This document shows positions 6,906 to 15,543 of a DNA stretch of 64,000 bases, one piece after another; position 1 is the first letter of the stretch; the number at the start of each line of letters is the position of its first letter. Under the pieces are notes generated by a model. That model was not told the DNA's origin. It saw only the letters and a program-made list of their open reading frames with translations, and did no database searches. Location: contig UQHW01000010.1 of the NCBI GenBank assembly GCA_900540935.1, positions 1 through 64,000 on the forward strand. Direction: 5' to 3'. The DNA comes from an uncultured Collinsella sp. Its GTDB lineage: Bacteria > Actinomycetota > Coriobacteriia > Coriobacteriales > Coriobacteriaceae. The translations under genes were made by a program, and so were the position numbers.

Positions 6906-8663
6906 ATGAACGAGATCAGGTGCCCGCATTGCGGCGAAGTCTTTAAGGTCGATGCGTCCGGCTATGCGGATATCGTCAAACAGGTGCGCGATACGGAGTT
7001 CTCGCGCGACCTGGATGAGCGCGTGAAGGCCGTCCAGCGCGAGGGCGAGCAGGCACTGGAGCTTGAACGCTCGCGCTCGGCTGCCGCCTTACGGGAGGTG
7101 GAATCTCAGCGCAGCGCTCAGCTCACTGAACAGAAGAATATCGCGGCTCAGGAGTTGGCACAGGAAGTTGCCAAGCGCGACGCCGAGCTTGCCGAGCTAC
7201 GCGCCAAGCTCGAGGGTGCTGCCGCAGAGCGCGAGAGCGCAAGTCAGCGTGCGGCTATTGAGGCTCGTGCCGATGCCCAAAAGGAGAACGCCGAGCTCCA
7301 GCGTGAGATTGACAGCCTGCGTGCACAGCTGGGACGCAAAGACGACGAAGCCAAGCTTGCCGAGGCGGCGGCGCGTGGCGCCGCGCAAAACGACCTGTCC
7401 GCACGCGACGCTCAGATTGCCGAGCTGCAGGCGAAGCTCTCCGCTGCAGACAAGGCCCAGGAGATGGCACTTGCCGCTGCCGCCGCCGAGTCCCAGCGTG
7501 AGCTTGATGCCGCTCGCAGCGAGGCCGAGCGTACGCTCGCCGACTATCAGGCGAAAGTGAAGGAGAAGTTCTCCACCGCAAAGGCTCAGTCCGAGCAGGA
7601 GGCAGAGGGCCTGCGCGCCCAGCTGCGTGAGCAGGAGCTGACGGCAAAGATGAACCTGTCGGAAGCAGTCGCCGCGGCGGAGCGTGAGCGCGACGAGGCG
7701 CGTGCCAAGCTGACGAGCGAGCTGGCAGTGCGCGATTCACGCGAGGAGCAGGCCAAGGCAGCACACGAGCTCGAGCTTGCGCAGGCCAAGCGCGCGAGCG
7801 ATGAGCTGATCCGCTACAAGGACGAAGAGATTGAGCGCCTGAAGGACATGAAGGTGCGCCTATCCACCAAGATGGTGGGCGAGTCGCTCGAGCAACACTG
7901 CGAGACTGAGTTCAATCGCTTGCGCATGACGGCGTTTCCCAACGCGTATTTTGAGAAAGACAACGATGCGTCCGAGGGTACCAAGGGCGACTTCATCTTC
8001 CGTGAGTGCGACGCGAGCGGCAACGAGATCATCTCGATCATGTTCGAGATGAAAAACGAGAATGACGAAACCGCGACCAAGCACAAGAACGAGGACTTCT
8101 TTAAGAAGCTCGACCACGACCGTCGTCAGAAAGGCTGCGAGTACGCGGTGCTTTGCACCCTGCTCGAGCCCGAGAGCGAGCTCTATAACGCCGGCATCGT
8201 GGACGTGAGCTACCGCTACGAGAAGATGTACGCGATCCGCCCGCAATTCTTCATTCCCATGATCACGCTGCTGCGCAACGCCGCTATGGGATCGCTGCGC
8301 TATAAGCAGGAGTTGGCGGAGTACAAGCAGCAGAATATCGACGTCACGAACTTCGAAGCCAAGATGGAAAAGTTCAAGAATGATTTTGGCCGTAACTACG
8401 AGATTGCGAGCCGCAAGTTCCAAACGGCAATCGACGAGATTGACAAGACGATTAGCCATCTGCAGAAAACCAAGGAGGCATTGCTGTCCTCCGAGAACAA
8501 TCTGCGCCTAGCTAACAAGAAAGCCGATGATCTTACGGTTCGCAAGCTCACTTGGGGCAACAAGACCATGAAGGCGGCGTTTGACGAGGCGCGCGAGGCC
8601 ACAGCAGATGCGGGCGATGAGCCTGCCGAAGCTGATGCCTATGAGGTCGAGGATGCCGAGTAG
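6906..8663 (+). CDS. DUF2130 protein with zinc-ribbon-like N-terminus, coiled coil and nuclease-like core
   Basis: A 585-aa protein. It begins with CPHCGEVFKVD, a single CxxC knuckle. Residues of about 40-310 are a charged, alanine/glutamate-rich coiled coil. The DUF2130 region from about 315 carries E (GESLEQ), D362 (KGDFIF) and E381-M-K383, a spacing that fits a PD-(D/E)XK-type fold. No function is established for the family. ATG 6906 is preferred over 6882 because GAGGAG precedes it by 5 bases. The gene stands alone behind a family B hairpin and before a strong bidirectional terminator. A nucleic-acid processing role is an inference from the motif only. Confidence 0.8.
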   Translation: MNEIRCPHCGEVFKVDASGYADIVKQVRDTEFSRDLDERVKAVQREGEQALELERSRSAAALREVESQRSAQLTEQKNIAAQELAQEVAKRDAELAELRAKLEGAAAERESASQRAAIEARADAQKENAELQREIDSLRAQLGRKDDEAKLAEAAARGAAQNDLSARDAQIAELQAKLSAADKAQEMALAAAAAESQRELDAARSEAERTLADYQAKVKEKFSTAKAQSEQEAEGLRAQLREQELTAKMNLSEAVAAAERERDEARAKLTSELAVRDSREEQAKAAHELELAQAKRASDELIRYKDEEIERLKDMKVRLSTKMVGESLEQHCETEFNRLRMTAFPNAYFEKDNDASEGTKGDFIFRECDASGNEIISIMFEMKNENDETATKHKNEDFFKKLDHDRRQKGCEYAVLCTLLEPESELYNAGIVDVSYRYEKMYAIRPQFFIPMITLLRNAAMGSLRYKQELAEYKQQNIDVTNFEAKMEKFKNDFGRNYEIASRKFQTAIDEIDKTISHLQKTKEALLSSENNLRLANKKADDLTVRKLTWGNKTMKAAFDEAREATADAGDEPAEADAYEVEDAE

Positions 8664-8680
8664 GGGATAGCGCATGGCGC

Positions 8681-8726
8681 AAAAAGCGGGGCCGCTGGCG
8701 ATGTTGCCAGCGGCCCCGCTTCGTTT
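8681..8726. terminator. bidirectional rho-independent terminator
   Basis: A perfect 15-bp GC-rich stem (8685-8699 with 8706-8720) with a 6-nt loop. AAAAA precedes it and TCGTTT follows, so it can terminate both the DUF2130 gene and the convergent helicase gene. Confidence 0.9.
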
Positions 8727-8741
8727 ACCTGGCTGATTCGG

Positions 8742-11423
8742 CTAGTCTTCGAGCAGGTCCTCGATAAAGCCGACGCGGTAGTTCTTGAAGATGACCTCGC
8801 CGCCGTCTTGCGTGGCATCCAGATCGACATCGCCCATGATGCCAAAGTCGTGGTCGCCATCCTCGTCGGCAAAGATCTGGTGCACGTGCCACACGTGATC
8901 GGTCTTCTCGTCGCTCTCGTCGATGGTAAACATCGCCGAACTGCGGGCGTCGCCGTCGGTGAGGATTTCCTCGTGCTGCTCGTGGTAGGCATCGAGCGCC
9001 TTTTGCCAGCGGACCTCGCTCATGCCCCAGTCCTCGTCGAGCTCGCCCAGGTCGCGGACGTGCTCGCGGGCAGCAAGGGTCACGCGGCGGAAGAGCGCGT
9101 TGCGCACCAGCAGGGTGCAGCCGCGGCGATCGGCCACGACCTCGTCGATGCCCTGCGGCGGCGCGGCGTCGAGCGCAGCCGGGTTGCCGGCGTTCTCCCA
9201 CTCGTCCACCAGGCTCGAGTCCACCGAGCGCACCACAAAGCCCAGCCACGAAATGATGTCGCGCAAGCGCTCGTCGCGCTTCTCAATGGGCACGGTGCGA
9301 TCGAGCGAGCGGTAGGCCTCGGCCAGGTAGCGCAGCAGAATGCCCTCGGAGCGGGCGATGCCGAGCTTTTGGATATAGCCCTTAAAGTCGCTCGCGCTCT
9401 CCAGCATATCGCGCAGGACGCTCTTGGGCGAAAGCTGGTAGTCGTTGGCCCAGGGCACTTCCTGGCAGTACTTATCAAAGGCGGCGTCGAGCAGCTCCTC
9501 GAGCGGCTTTTCGTAGGTGACATCTTGGATGCGCTCCAGGCGCTCCTCGTACTCGACACCGTCAGCCTTCATCTCGGCCATGGCACGGTCACGCGCGGTA
9601 CGCTCCTGCGCGCGCAGCACCTGCTTGGGGTCCTCGAGTGTTGCCTCGACCATCGAGATGAGGTCCATGGTGTAGGTCTCGCTCTCGGGGTCGAGCAGCT
9701 CCAGCGCGGCGAGCAAAAACGGCGAAAGCGGCTGGTCGAGCGCAAAGTCCTCGGGCAGATCGACCGTCAGCGCGAAATCGATATCCGGTGCGGCGTCAGC
9801 CGGAGCGTCGGGCGCGGGCGGCACCTCGGTACGCACGACGACGCCGGAGTCGATGAGTGTGGCGAAAATCTCATCGGCACGAACCTCGAGCTTCGCCTTT
9901 TCCTCGGGCGTTTGCAGGCTTGTCTCGATGAAGTCGTGCACGCGGGCGCGAGCGTCGCCGCCCTGCTCGACCACGCTAATCACCATGGAGTGTGTGATGC
10001 GAAGGCGTGGCTTGAGCGTTTCGGGCTGCGTCTCGATCAGGCGCTCAAAGGTCTGCTTGTTCCAGGTGACAAAGCCCTCGGGGGCCTTCTTCTTTTTAAT
10101 CTTGCGGAGCTTCTTGGGGTCGTCGCCCGCCTTGGCCATGAGCTTGGCGTTCTCGATCTCGTGCTCCGGGGCCTCGGCGATGACCATGCCCTCGGTATCA
10201 AAGCCAGAGCGACCGGCGCGACCGGCGATCTGATGGAACTCGCGGGCGCGCAGGCGACGCATCTTGTAGCCGTCAAACTTGGTGAGCGCGGTGAGCACCA
10301 CGGTATGGATGGGCACGTTGATGCCGACGCCGAGTGTATCGGTGCCGCAAATGACGGGCAGTAGGCCCTGCTGCGCCAAGCGCTCGACCAGCAGACGATA
10401 GCGCGGCAACATGCCAGCATGGTGCACGCCGACGCCGCATCCAAGCAGGCGTTTGAGAATCTTGCCAAAGGCCGTCGAGAAGCTCGTTCCCTTTGCTGCT
10501 TCTTTGATGGCCTCGCGCTGCTCCTTGCTGGCAATGCCAAAATTGGCGAGCGACTGCGCCGTCGCAAGGGCGGCATCCTGGCTAAAGTGCACGATATAAA
10601 GCGGGGCCTCGCCACGGCGCATGGCGAGCTCGACCGTGCCCTCGAGGGAGGTCGTCACATAGTCGTAGCTCAGCGGAACGGGACGTGGGGCATCGACAAC
10701 CAAGTCGCAAGCAGTGCCGGTGTGTTCCTCGAGTGAGGCGGCGATGGCGGTGACATCGCCGAGCGTGGCGCTCATGAGCATAAACTGCGCGTGGGGTAGG
10801 GTGAGCAGCGGCACCTGCCAGGCCCAGCCGCGGTCGGGGTCGGCAAAGTAGTGGAACTCGTCCATGGCCACGCAGCCCACGTCAGCGCCCTCGCCCTCGC
10901 GCAGTGCATCGTTGGCAAGGATTTCGGCCGTGCAGCAGATGACGGGCGCCTTGGTGTTGATATGCGTATCGCCGGTGATCATGCCGACGTTATCGCGGCC
11001 AAGCACCTGTACCAGGTCGAAAAACTTCTCGCTGACCAGAGCCTTGATAGGGGCCGTGTAGTAGCAGCGCTTGCCCTGTGCCATGCCCATAAAGAGCATG
11101 CCCAGCGCGACAAGCGACTTGCCCGATCCGGTCGGTGTTCCCAAAATGACGTGATCACCGGCAGCCAGATCCATGAGGGCCTCTTCTTGGTGATCCCACA
11201 GCTCAATGCCGCGGTCGCTCGTCCATTCAAAGAAGCGTTCGAAGGCTTGGTCGGGCGTGAGCCACGGTTCGGGCTCACTGCCGTCCTCGGGCTCCCACCA
11301 GGTGGGGGAGAGCGCACCGAGCGAACCGAACTCTGCCTCGGTTCCCGTGCCGCCCGAGAATGAGCTGGCAGCGCCGGCGCCGGAGACGGTGCTGGCGGCG
11401 GTATCTGTCGTGGTCTGTGCCAT
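8742..11423 (-). CDS. DEAD/DEAH-box helicase with actinobacterial C-terminal extension (DUF3516 type)
   Basis: An 893-aa SF2 helicase. An alanine/serine-rich tail (residues 1-35) precedes Walker A GTPTGSGKS (95-103), then DEFH, SATLGD and QIAGRAGRSG. This is the Ski2/HelY-like arrangement, and the last roughly 350 residues correspond to the DUF3516 extension typical of Actinobacteria. It probably unwinds or remodels RNA or DNA in an ATP-dependent way; the physiological substrate is unknown. ATG 11423 is used. The gene lies downstream of, and is separated by a 123-bp palindrome from, trmB on the same strand, so it may have its own promoter in 11424-11544. Confidence 0.88.
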   Translation of the reverse strand: MAQTTTDTAASTVSGAGAASSFSGGTGTEAEFGSLGALSPTWWEPEDGSEPEPWLTPDQAFERFFEWTSDRGIELWDHQEEALMDLAAGDHVILGTPTGSGKSLVALGMLFMGMAQGKRCYYTAPIKALVSEKFFDLVQVLGRDNVGMITGDTHINTKAPVICCTAEILANDALREGEGADVGCVAMDEFHYFADPDRGWAWQVPLLTLPHAQFMLMSATLGDVTAIAASLEEHTGTACDLVVDAPRPVPLSYDYVTTSLEGTVELAMRRGEAPLYIVHFSQDAALATAQSLANFGIASKEQREAIKEAAKGTSFSTAFGKILKRLLGCGVGVHHAGMLPRYRLLVERLAQQGLLPVICGTDTLGVGINVPIHTVVLTALTKFDGYKMRRLRAREFHQIAGRAGRSGFDTEGMVIAEAPEHEIENAKLMAKAGDDPKKLRKIKKKKAPEGFVTWNKQTFERLIETQPETLKPRLRITHSMVISVVEQGGDARARVHDFIETSLQTPEEKAKLEVRADEIFATLIDSGVVVRTEVPPAPDAPADAAPDIDFALTVDLPEDFALDQPLSPFLLAALELLDPESETYTMDLISMVEATLEDPKQVLRAQERTARDRAMAEMKADGVEYEERLERIQDVTYEKPLEELLDAAFDKYCQEVPWANDYQLSPKSVLRDMLESASDFKGYIQKLGIARSEGILLRYLAEAYRSLDRTVPIEKRDERLRDIISWLGFVVRSVDSSLVDEWENAGNPAALDAAPPQGIDEVVADRRGCTLLVRNALFRRVTLAAREHVRDLGELDEDWGMSEVRWQKALDAYHEQHEEILTDGDARSSAMFTIDESDEKTDHVWHVHQIFADEDGDHDFGIMGDVDLDATQDGGEVIFKNYRVGFIEDLLED

Positions 11424-11544
11424 GTGGTTGCTTTCTCTCGCGATTGTCCGCCAACTATTATGGCGTAGCGGCGGCGTGGGGTGCCAGCGCGCGAGAAAAT
11501 GCAGGAAATGGGCGTTCTGCCCAGCCGTTTAGTGTAGTCGCTAG

Positions 11545-11667
11545 CTAAGTGAGTAGACTTTTTGCGATATTGCGAGCACATGGCTTTTGCGCAAGGGCTC
11601 TACCTGCGGTTTTATGTCTCGCTATGCGGGCTGTGCTTGGCTATTGCAAAATAGTCTACTCACTTAG
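11545..11667. repeat. 123-bp palindromic element, family A, copy 2
   Basis: Same length, same termini (CTAAGTGAGTAGACT... to ...AGTCTACTCACTTAG) and same central TACCTGCGG register as copy 1. The two arms pair for about 38 bp with few mismatches, although this inner sequence differs from copy 1. It fills most of the 309-bp gap 11424-11732. The remainder of the gap shows no gene. Confidence 0.85.
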
Positions 11668-11732
11668 GTTTGAGGGCCGTTCGCTGGAGCCTATTTGCGC
11701 TTGTTTGCCAACGCCGCGACCATCAGAAGCCC

Positions 11733-12572
11733 CTAGGACTCTTGCGGTAGACGCTTCTTGCCCTTGCGGGCACGGTTTCTAAAGTTCTCGACGGCCTCTT
11801 CCATGCCCAGAGGCACATAGGCGAGCTCATCGAGGTTTTCGGGCAGGTAGCAGGCAAGACTTTGCTCCTGCGCACGGCCCGCCGCGAGCTGTTCATCGCT
11901 GGGCCGTGCGCCGGGTGTGGCGCAAATGCCATAGACGACGGCACCCATCTCGCGCGTGCGGCATTCATATTCGGTCTCGGGATGCTCGGGATGGTCGCGG
12001 CGCACGTCGTCACTTACCCAAAGCGTGTCGTAGCCGGCTGCGGCAAACTGTCCTAGGGCGTAGTCGCGCAGTGGCTTGCTGTCGGTGCGCAGCGTGACGG
12101 TGGCGCCGGCTGCAAAGAGCGGGCGGTAGAGCATCAGATGGTCGACATGGACGAGTCGTTTTTTGGCGTATTTGGCCTTGGGCTGCGGCGTGGGAAAGTT
12201 GATGGTGATGGCATCGAGCTCGCCTGCGGCAAACAGCTGCGGCAGCGATGCGGCACCTCGGGGCAGGACGAGCGCGTTGGACAGCTCCTGCTCGCAGATT
12301 TTCTGCGCGGCATAGGCGATGCAGATGGGCTCCTGGTCCATGCCGATAAAGAGGGCGTTTGGCTCGTGGGCCGCGCGCTCTACAAGGTACGTTCCCTTGC
12401 CGCAGCCAAGATCCAGGTGAAGGTGTTCGAAGGGCTTGCTGCCAACTGGCGCGCAAGCCTCGCGCCAATCTCCGGCATAGGCCTCGGGGCTCGTCTCAAT
12501 CGCATCGGCGTAGCGCTCTAGGCGCTCCTCGAGCACAAAGTTCTTGGGCGTGCGAACGTGGACGGCTCCCAT
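11733..12572 (-). CDS. trmB: tRNA (guanine-N7-)-methyltransferase
   Basis: A 279-aa class I SAM methyltransferase that makes m7G at position 46 of tRNA. The SAM-binding motif DLGCGKG lies at residues 54-60, GMDQEP follows, and the TrmB signature region reads INFPTPQPKAKYAKKRLV (family usual FPDPWPK..H.KRR). The length is somewhat above the roughly 210-240 aa norm because of a C-terminal tail ending in a basic stretch (RNRARKGKKRLP). ATG 12572 is used. It is followed downstream by a palindrome and the helicase gene, and preceded by a second methyltransferase on the same strand. Confidence 0.88.
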   Translation of the reverse strand: MGAVHVRTPKNFVLEERLERYADAIETSPEAYAGDWREACAPVGSKPFEHLHLDLGCGKGTYLVERAAHEPNALFIGMDQEPICIAYAAQKICEQELSNALVLPRGAASLPQLFAAGELDAITINFPTPQPKAKYAKKRLVHVDHLMLYRPLFAAGATVTLRTDSKPLRDYALGQFAAAGYDTLWVSDDVRRDHPEHPETEYECRTREMGAVVYGICATPGARPSDEQLAAGRAQEQSLACYLPENLDELAYVPLGMEEAVENFRNRARKGKKRLPQES

Positions 12573-12691
12573 GAGGCTCCTTGGTCATACGTATGGAACG
12601 CGTGGCTGCGCGTTCCGTCGGTGGGTTGGAAAACGGATGGGCATAGCTTACCCAAAAGATGCGGCGCGGCTCGGCGGCGAGTCGTCGATGC

Positions 12692-13564
12692 CTACAGGCG
12701 CTTGAGGATCACATAGCGGTTGAGCTCGCCGCTGCGACCGTCGGCATGGAAGCGCTCAAGCTCGCGCACGGGGACCTCGCCGCTCTTGTAGAACGTTCGG
12801 ACGCCGCGCACCAGGTCGGTGATCTGCTGATCGTCAAAGTGATGGCAATAGCGGTAGGCGTGGCGGTCGTTTTGCCAGCCAATGAGGTGGTCGCCGGCTT
12901 CAAACTGCGCGGAATCGTAACCCTCAAACGGTGGGGTGAGCTCGGCGCGGGCTTCGGCTCGAACGGCCTTGCGCGCCATGCGCTCGTCGTTCATAAACTC
13001 CCAAAAACTGATGGCGATGATGCCGCCCGGGCGCGTCTGGCGCACCAGGGCGTCGAGCACGCGTACGCGGTACTCGCACGACGGCACGTGGTGCATAAAG
13101 CCAAAGCAGACCGAGATGTCGGCGAGCGGGGCGTCGAAAAGCGCGTCGGGCGTCTCGGCGGGGTTGAGCTTCATGAGAGCGTCGAGCACATCGAGTTCCT
13201 GGAAGTGCAGGTTGGGAATGCGCAGGGCGTGACCGCGTGCATCGATGGCCAGGTCCTGGCACGAGTCGACACCATAGAACTCGAAGGGGCAGTTGGCATC
13301 TGCCGAGGGGCTCGCGCCGTCGACGCCCTTGGCAGCCAGCGTGCCGCCGGCGGCAAAGTTCTCAAAGCGCATATTGCCGCAGGCAAGATCGAAGACGCGG
13401 ACGGGATGCTCGATGGTGGCCACATCGAGCTGGTCGAGCGCTATGTCCATGGTGCGCACCCAGCCGGGCCAAGGAGCCTGGCGCGTATCGGAAAAGGAGG
13501 CGGAGTGCTCGCGATAGAACGTATTGTTGAGCTGGATGAGCGATGAGGCGAAATCGCGGTTCAC
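12692..13564 (-). CDS. SAM-dependent methyltransferase, Trm9-like
   Basis: A 290-aa class I methyltransferase with the SAM motif VFDLACG at residues 57-63. The N-terminus has NNTFYREHSASFSDTRQAPWPGW, similar to the eukaryotic Trm9/ABH8 motif (Y..IA..FS.TR..PWP). Trm9 methylates the carboxymethyl group on wobble uridine made by Elp3; here an Elp3 homologue lies 2 kb away, at 15544. Start: GTG 13564 has GGAGGG 11 bases upstream. Longer frames to 13612 or 13699 lack a ribosome site. The assignment as a tRNA wobble enzyme is an inference; a general small-molecule methyltransferase is possible. About 150 bp upstream of it the sequence opens divergently to the XRE gene. Confidence 0.7.
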   Translation of the reverse strand: MNRDFASSLIQLNNTFYREHSASFSDTRQAPWPGWVRTMDIALDQLDVATIEHPVRVFDLACGNMRFENFAAGGTLAAKGVDGASPSADANCPFEFYGVDSCQDLAIDARGHALRIPNLHFQELDVLDALMKLNPAETPDALFDAPLADISVCFGFMHHVPSCEYRVRVLDALVRQTRPGGIIAISFWEFMNDERMARKAVRAEARAELTPPFEGYDSAQFEAGDHLIGWQNDRHAYRYCHHFDDQQITDLVRGVRTFYKSGEVPVRELERFHADGRSGELNRYVILKRL

Positions 13565-13831
13565 GGCGCGGAACTCCCTCCGTTGGCGGTGCGGAATAAA
13601 CAGTACGACCATACTACCGTTAACGCCGCAACGGGGACAACCGAGCTGCGGGTCATTGCTTTGTTTGGACACATTTCCGCAGCTCATATATGCCCGCAAC
13701 CGCCGGTTGTCAAAAATCTCACTAGAATAGGTGGCATGCTTTTGGCGGTGGCGGATAGATTTTTAACTGTGCAAGGCGCCTTAAGAACAAAAACGGTCCG
13801 GCGGCACGGCTGGCATCACATAGGAGGAACC

Positions 13832-14548
13832 ATGAATGTAGAAACTGCGCAGCGGCTCGCCGACCTTCGTCGCAGCAAGGGTTTTAGCCAAGAAGGGCTG
13901 GCGCGAAAGCTGGGGCTGTCGCGCCAGGCGGTCAGTAAATGGGAGCGTGCGGAGAGCTCGCCCGATACCGAGAACCTGATCTCGCTCGCAAAACTCTATG
14001 GCGTGAGTTTGGACGAGCTCCTCAATCCGAGCGATGAGATCGAGGACGATATCGAGTTTGAGAACGAGGACCGCGCCCGTCAGCGCGAGGCCGAGGCAGC
14101 GGAGCGTGCCCGCACCCATGAGGCGGCGGCGCGCGCTACCGAGGCGGCAACACAGGCGAGTGATGCTGCGGCCAAGGCGGCGCAAGCGGCAAGCTGGAGT
14201 GCACAGGCCGCCAATGCCGCTACGGCGCAGGCGACGAGTGGCACCGCGGTTGGCTCGACTCCGGTGAAGGGCCCGTTCCAGTCGTTCCCGTATTGGGCCG
14301 TGTGCTGGCTGCTGTTCTTTTTGTTGATGTTCCTGTTTGGTGCCGGCCCCTTTGCCGCACTGATCTTCTTTACGATTCCCATCTATCACTGGGTGGCACG
14401 TGCGCTCGATGGCGATTGGGCGCGTGGGGATATCCAGGTCGGCCCGGCACCGGTGACAGCTAGGGCTCAGAATGTTTCCGCTTCGGTTGATGCTGACGTG
14501 ACTACCGCGGCCACCGCTGAGCCATGTGCCAAAGAGGGTGATGAATGA
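13832..14548 (+). CDS. XRE-family transcriptional regulator with membrane-anchored C-terminus
   Basis: A 238-aa protein. Residues 1-65 are a Cro/CI-type helix-turn-helix (LADLRRSKGFSQEGLARKLGLSRQAVSKWERAESSP). An acidic stretch follows, then an alanine-rich probable coiled coil (about 85-140), then two transmembrane segments around residues 150-190. AGGAGG at 13822-13827 sets the start. The stop overlaps the start of the DUF4097 gene (ATGATGA), so the two are translationally coupled. This arrangement suggests a membrane-tethered regulator that acts with a cell-envelope partner, probably on its own operon. The signal is unknown. Confidence 0.8.
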   Translation: MNVETAQRLADLRRSKGFSQEGLARKLGLSRQAVSKWERAESSPDTENLISLAKLYGVSLDELLNPSDEIEDDIEFENEDRARQREAEAAERARTHEAAARATEAATQASDAAAKAAQAASWSAQAANAATAQATSGTAVGSTPVKGPFQSFPYWAVCWLLFFLLMFLFGAGPFAALIFFTIPIYHWVARALDGDWARGDIQVGPAPVTARAQNVSASVDADVTTAATAEPCAKEGDE

Positions 14549-15444
14549 TGAAGCTTTCGCATGAATCCAAGATACGCTTGGGTGTTGGCATCGGAGCGTT
14601 TGTGCTCATCATCGGGCTTGTCTTTGGCACTTCGCGGCTATTGGCTCATTCCGATATGGTGCGTACGACCGGTATTCTATCTGGCCATTTGTCTGATTTT
14701 GACGATATGTTTGACGAGGACGATTCCTTGAATAGCGGTAACTATTCTGCTCGGCCTCAGCAGCTTTCGAGCACGACTTTTGATGCCGATGAGTTCCGCT
14801 ACCTCGATTTCGATATCGCTGCGGCTACGGTGGACGTCAAGGTTGTTGATGGCAACAAGGCTCGCGTTATCGAGCGGGGACGCGTTGCCAATGGTATGGA
14901 TGCCTCCAAGGCCGCGACGCAGAACATCGCATCCGTCAAGGACTCGACGCTCAAGGTTTCTCAGTTTGGAAGTGATGACGGTAAGGCAATTGACCGCTCG
15001 GTTACGGTTGAGCTGCCGCGCCGTGTTGCCGAACATCTGAAGGGAGTCAACGCGCACGTGGGCTCGGGCGATCTGCAGATTGCCGGTGTCACCTGTGATG
15101 GTTTCGACCTTTTCCTGGGTGCGGGAGATGTAGAGTTTGCGGGCAGCGTGACTGATGCGCTTAGTGCAGAGGTCGGGTCGGGCGATGTAACGTTCGAGCT
15201 CTACCAGGCCCCCGCGAAGTCGATGGACGTGAGTGTGGGCTCGGGCGATGTGGAGATGACGGTTCCGAACTCTACGGGCTTTAAGGCGAGCCTCACCTTG
15301 GGCAGCGGCGACTTCGAGAGCGATTTCCTTCCGCTTGGCTACGACGGCGAGACCATTTTGAATCTTGAATTCGATAACGGGGATAAGTCTGCTGTGTATA
15401 GTTTTGAAGTCGATTCGGGCGACATGTCGTTTGATTCGGAGTAG
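14545..15444 (+). CDS. DUF4097-type membrane protein with GSGD repeats
   Basis: A 299-aa protein with one N-terminal transmembrane helix (about residues 10-32), an acidic spacer, then a repetitive beta-rich domain of the DUF4097 type. (V)GSGD(L/V) or LGSGD recurs about every 20-35 residues (NAHVGSGDLQ, AEVGSGDVT, VSVGSGDVE, LTLGSGDFE), the ladder expected of a beta-helix. It overlaps the XRE regulator gene by 4 nt, so it is probably a partner or sensor for that regulator. Either ATG 14545 or ATG 14548 is possible. A terminator follows 50 bp after the stop. No enzymatic motif is seen. Confidence 0.75.
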   Translation: MMKLSHESKIRLGVGIGAFVLIIGLVFGTSRLLAHSDMVRTTGILSGHLSDFDDMFDEDDSLNSGNYSARPQQLSSTTFDADEFRYLDFDIAAATVDVKVVDGNKARVIERGRVANGMDASKAATQNIASVKDSTLKVSQFGSDDGKAIDRSVTVELPRRVAEHLKGVNAHVGSGDLQIAGVTCDGFDLFLGAGDVEFAGSVTDALSAEVGSGDVTFELYQAPAKSMDVSVGSGDVEMTVPNSTGFKASLTLGSGDFESDFLPLGYDGETILNLEFDNGDKSAVYSFEVDSGDMSFDSE

Positions 15445-15493
15445 TGGGGCAGACGAAAGCCTAGGCGAAGATATAGACGCGCTGTTTGATGAA

Positions 15494-15526
15494 GGCGCCG
15501 AAGCCGAGATCGGCTTCGGCGCCTTT
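15494..15526 (+). terminator. terminator of the XRE-DUF4097 operon
   Basis: GGCGCCGAAGCCGA and its perfect complement form a hairpin at 15494-15523, followed by TTT. It lies only 20 bp ahead of the elp3 start codon. Confidence 0.75.
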
Positions 15527-15543
15527 GCCCTTACAATGGGGGC

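Noticed and set aside
8808..10364. A 518-codon plus-strand open frame across the helicase gene
   Set aside because: It is the antisense shadow of a gene with clear helicase motifs; high-GC codon bias opens the opposite strand. No ribosome site or domain.
11549..11782. A 77-codon open frame between the helicase gene and trmB
   Set aside because: It begins inside the palindromic element, has no ribosome site and overlaps the trmB end on the other strand.
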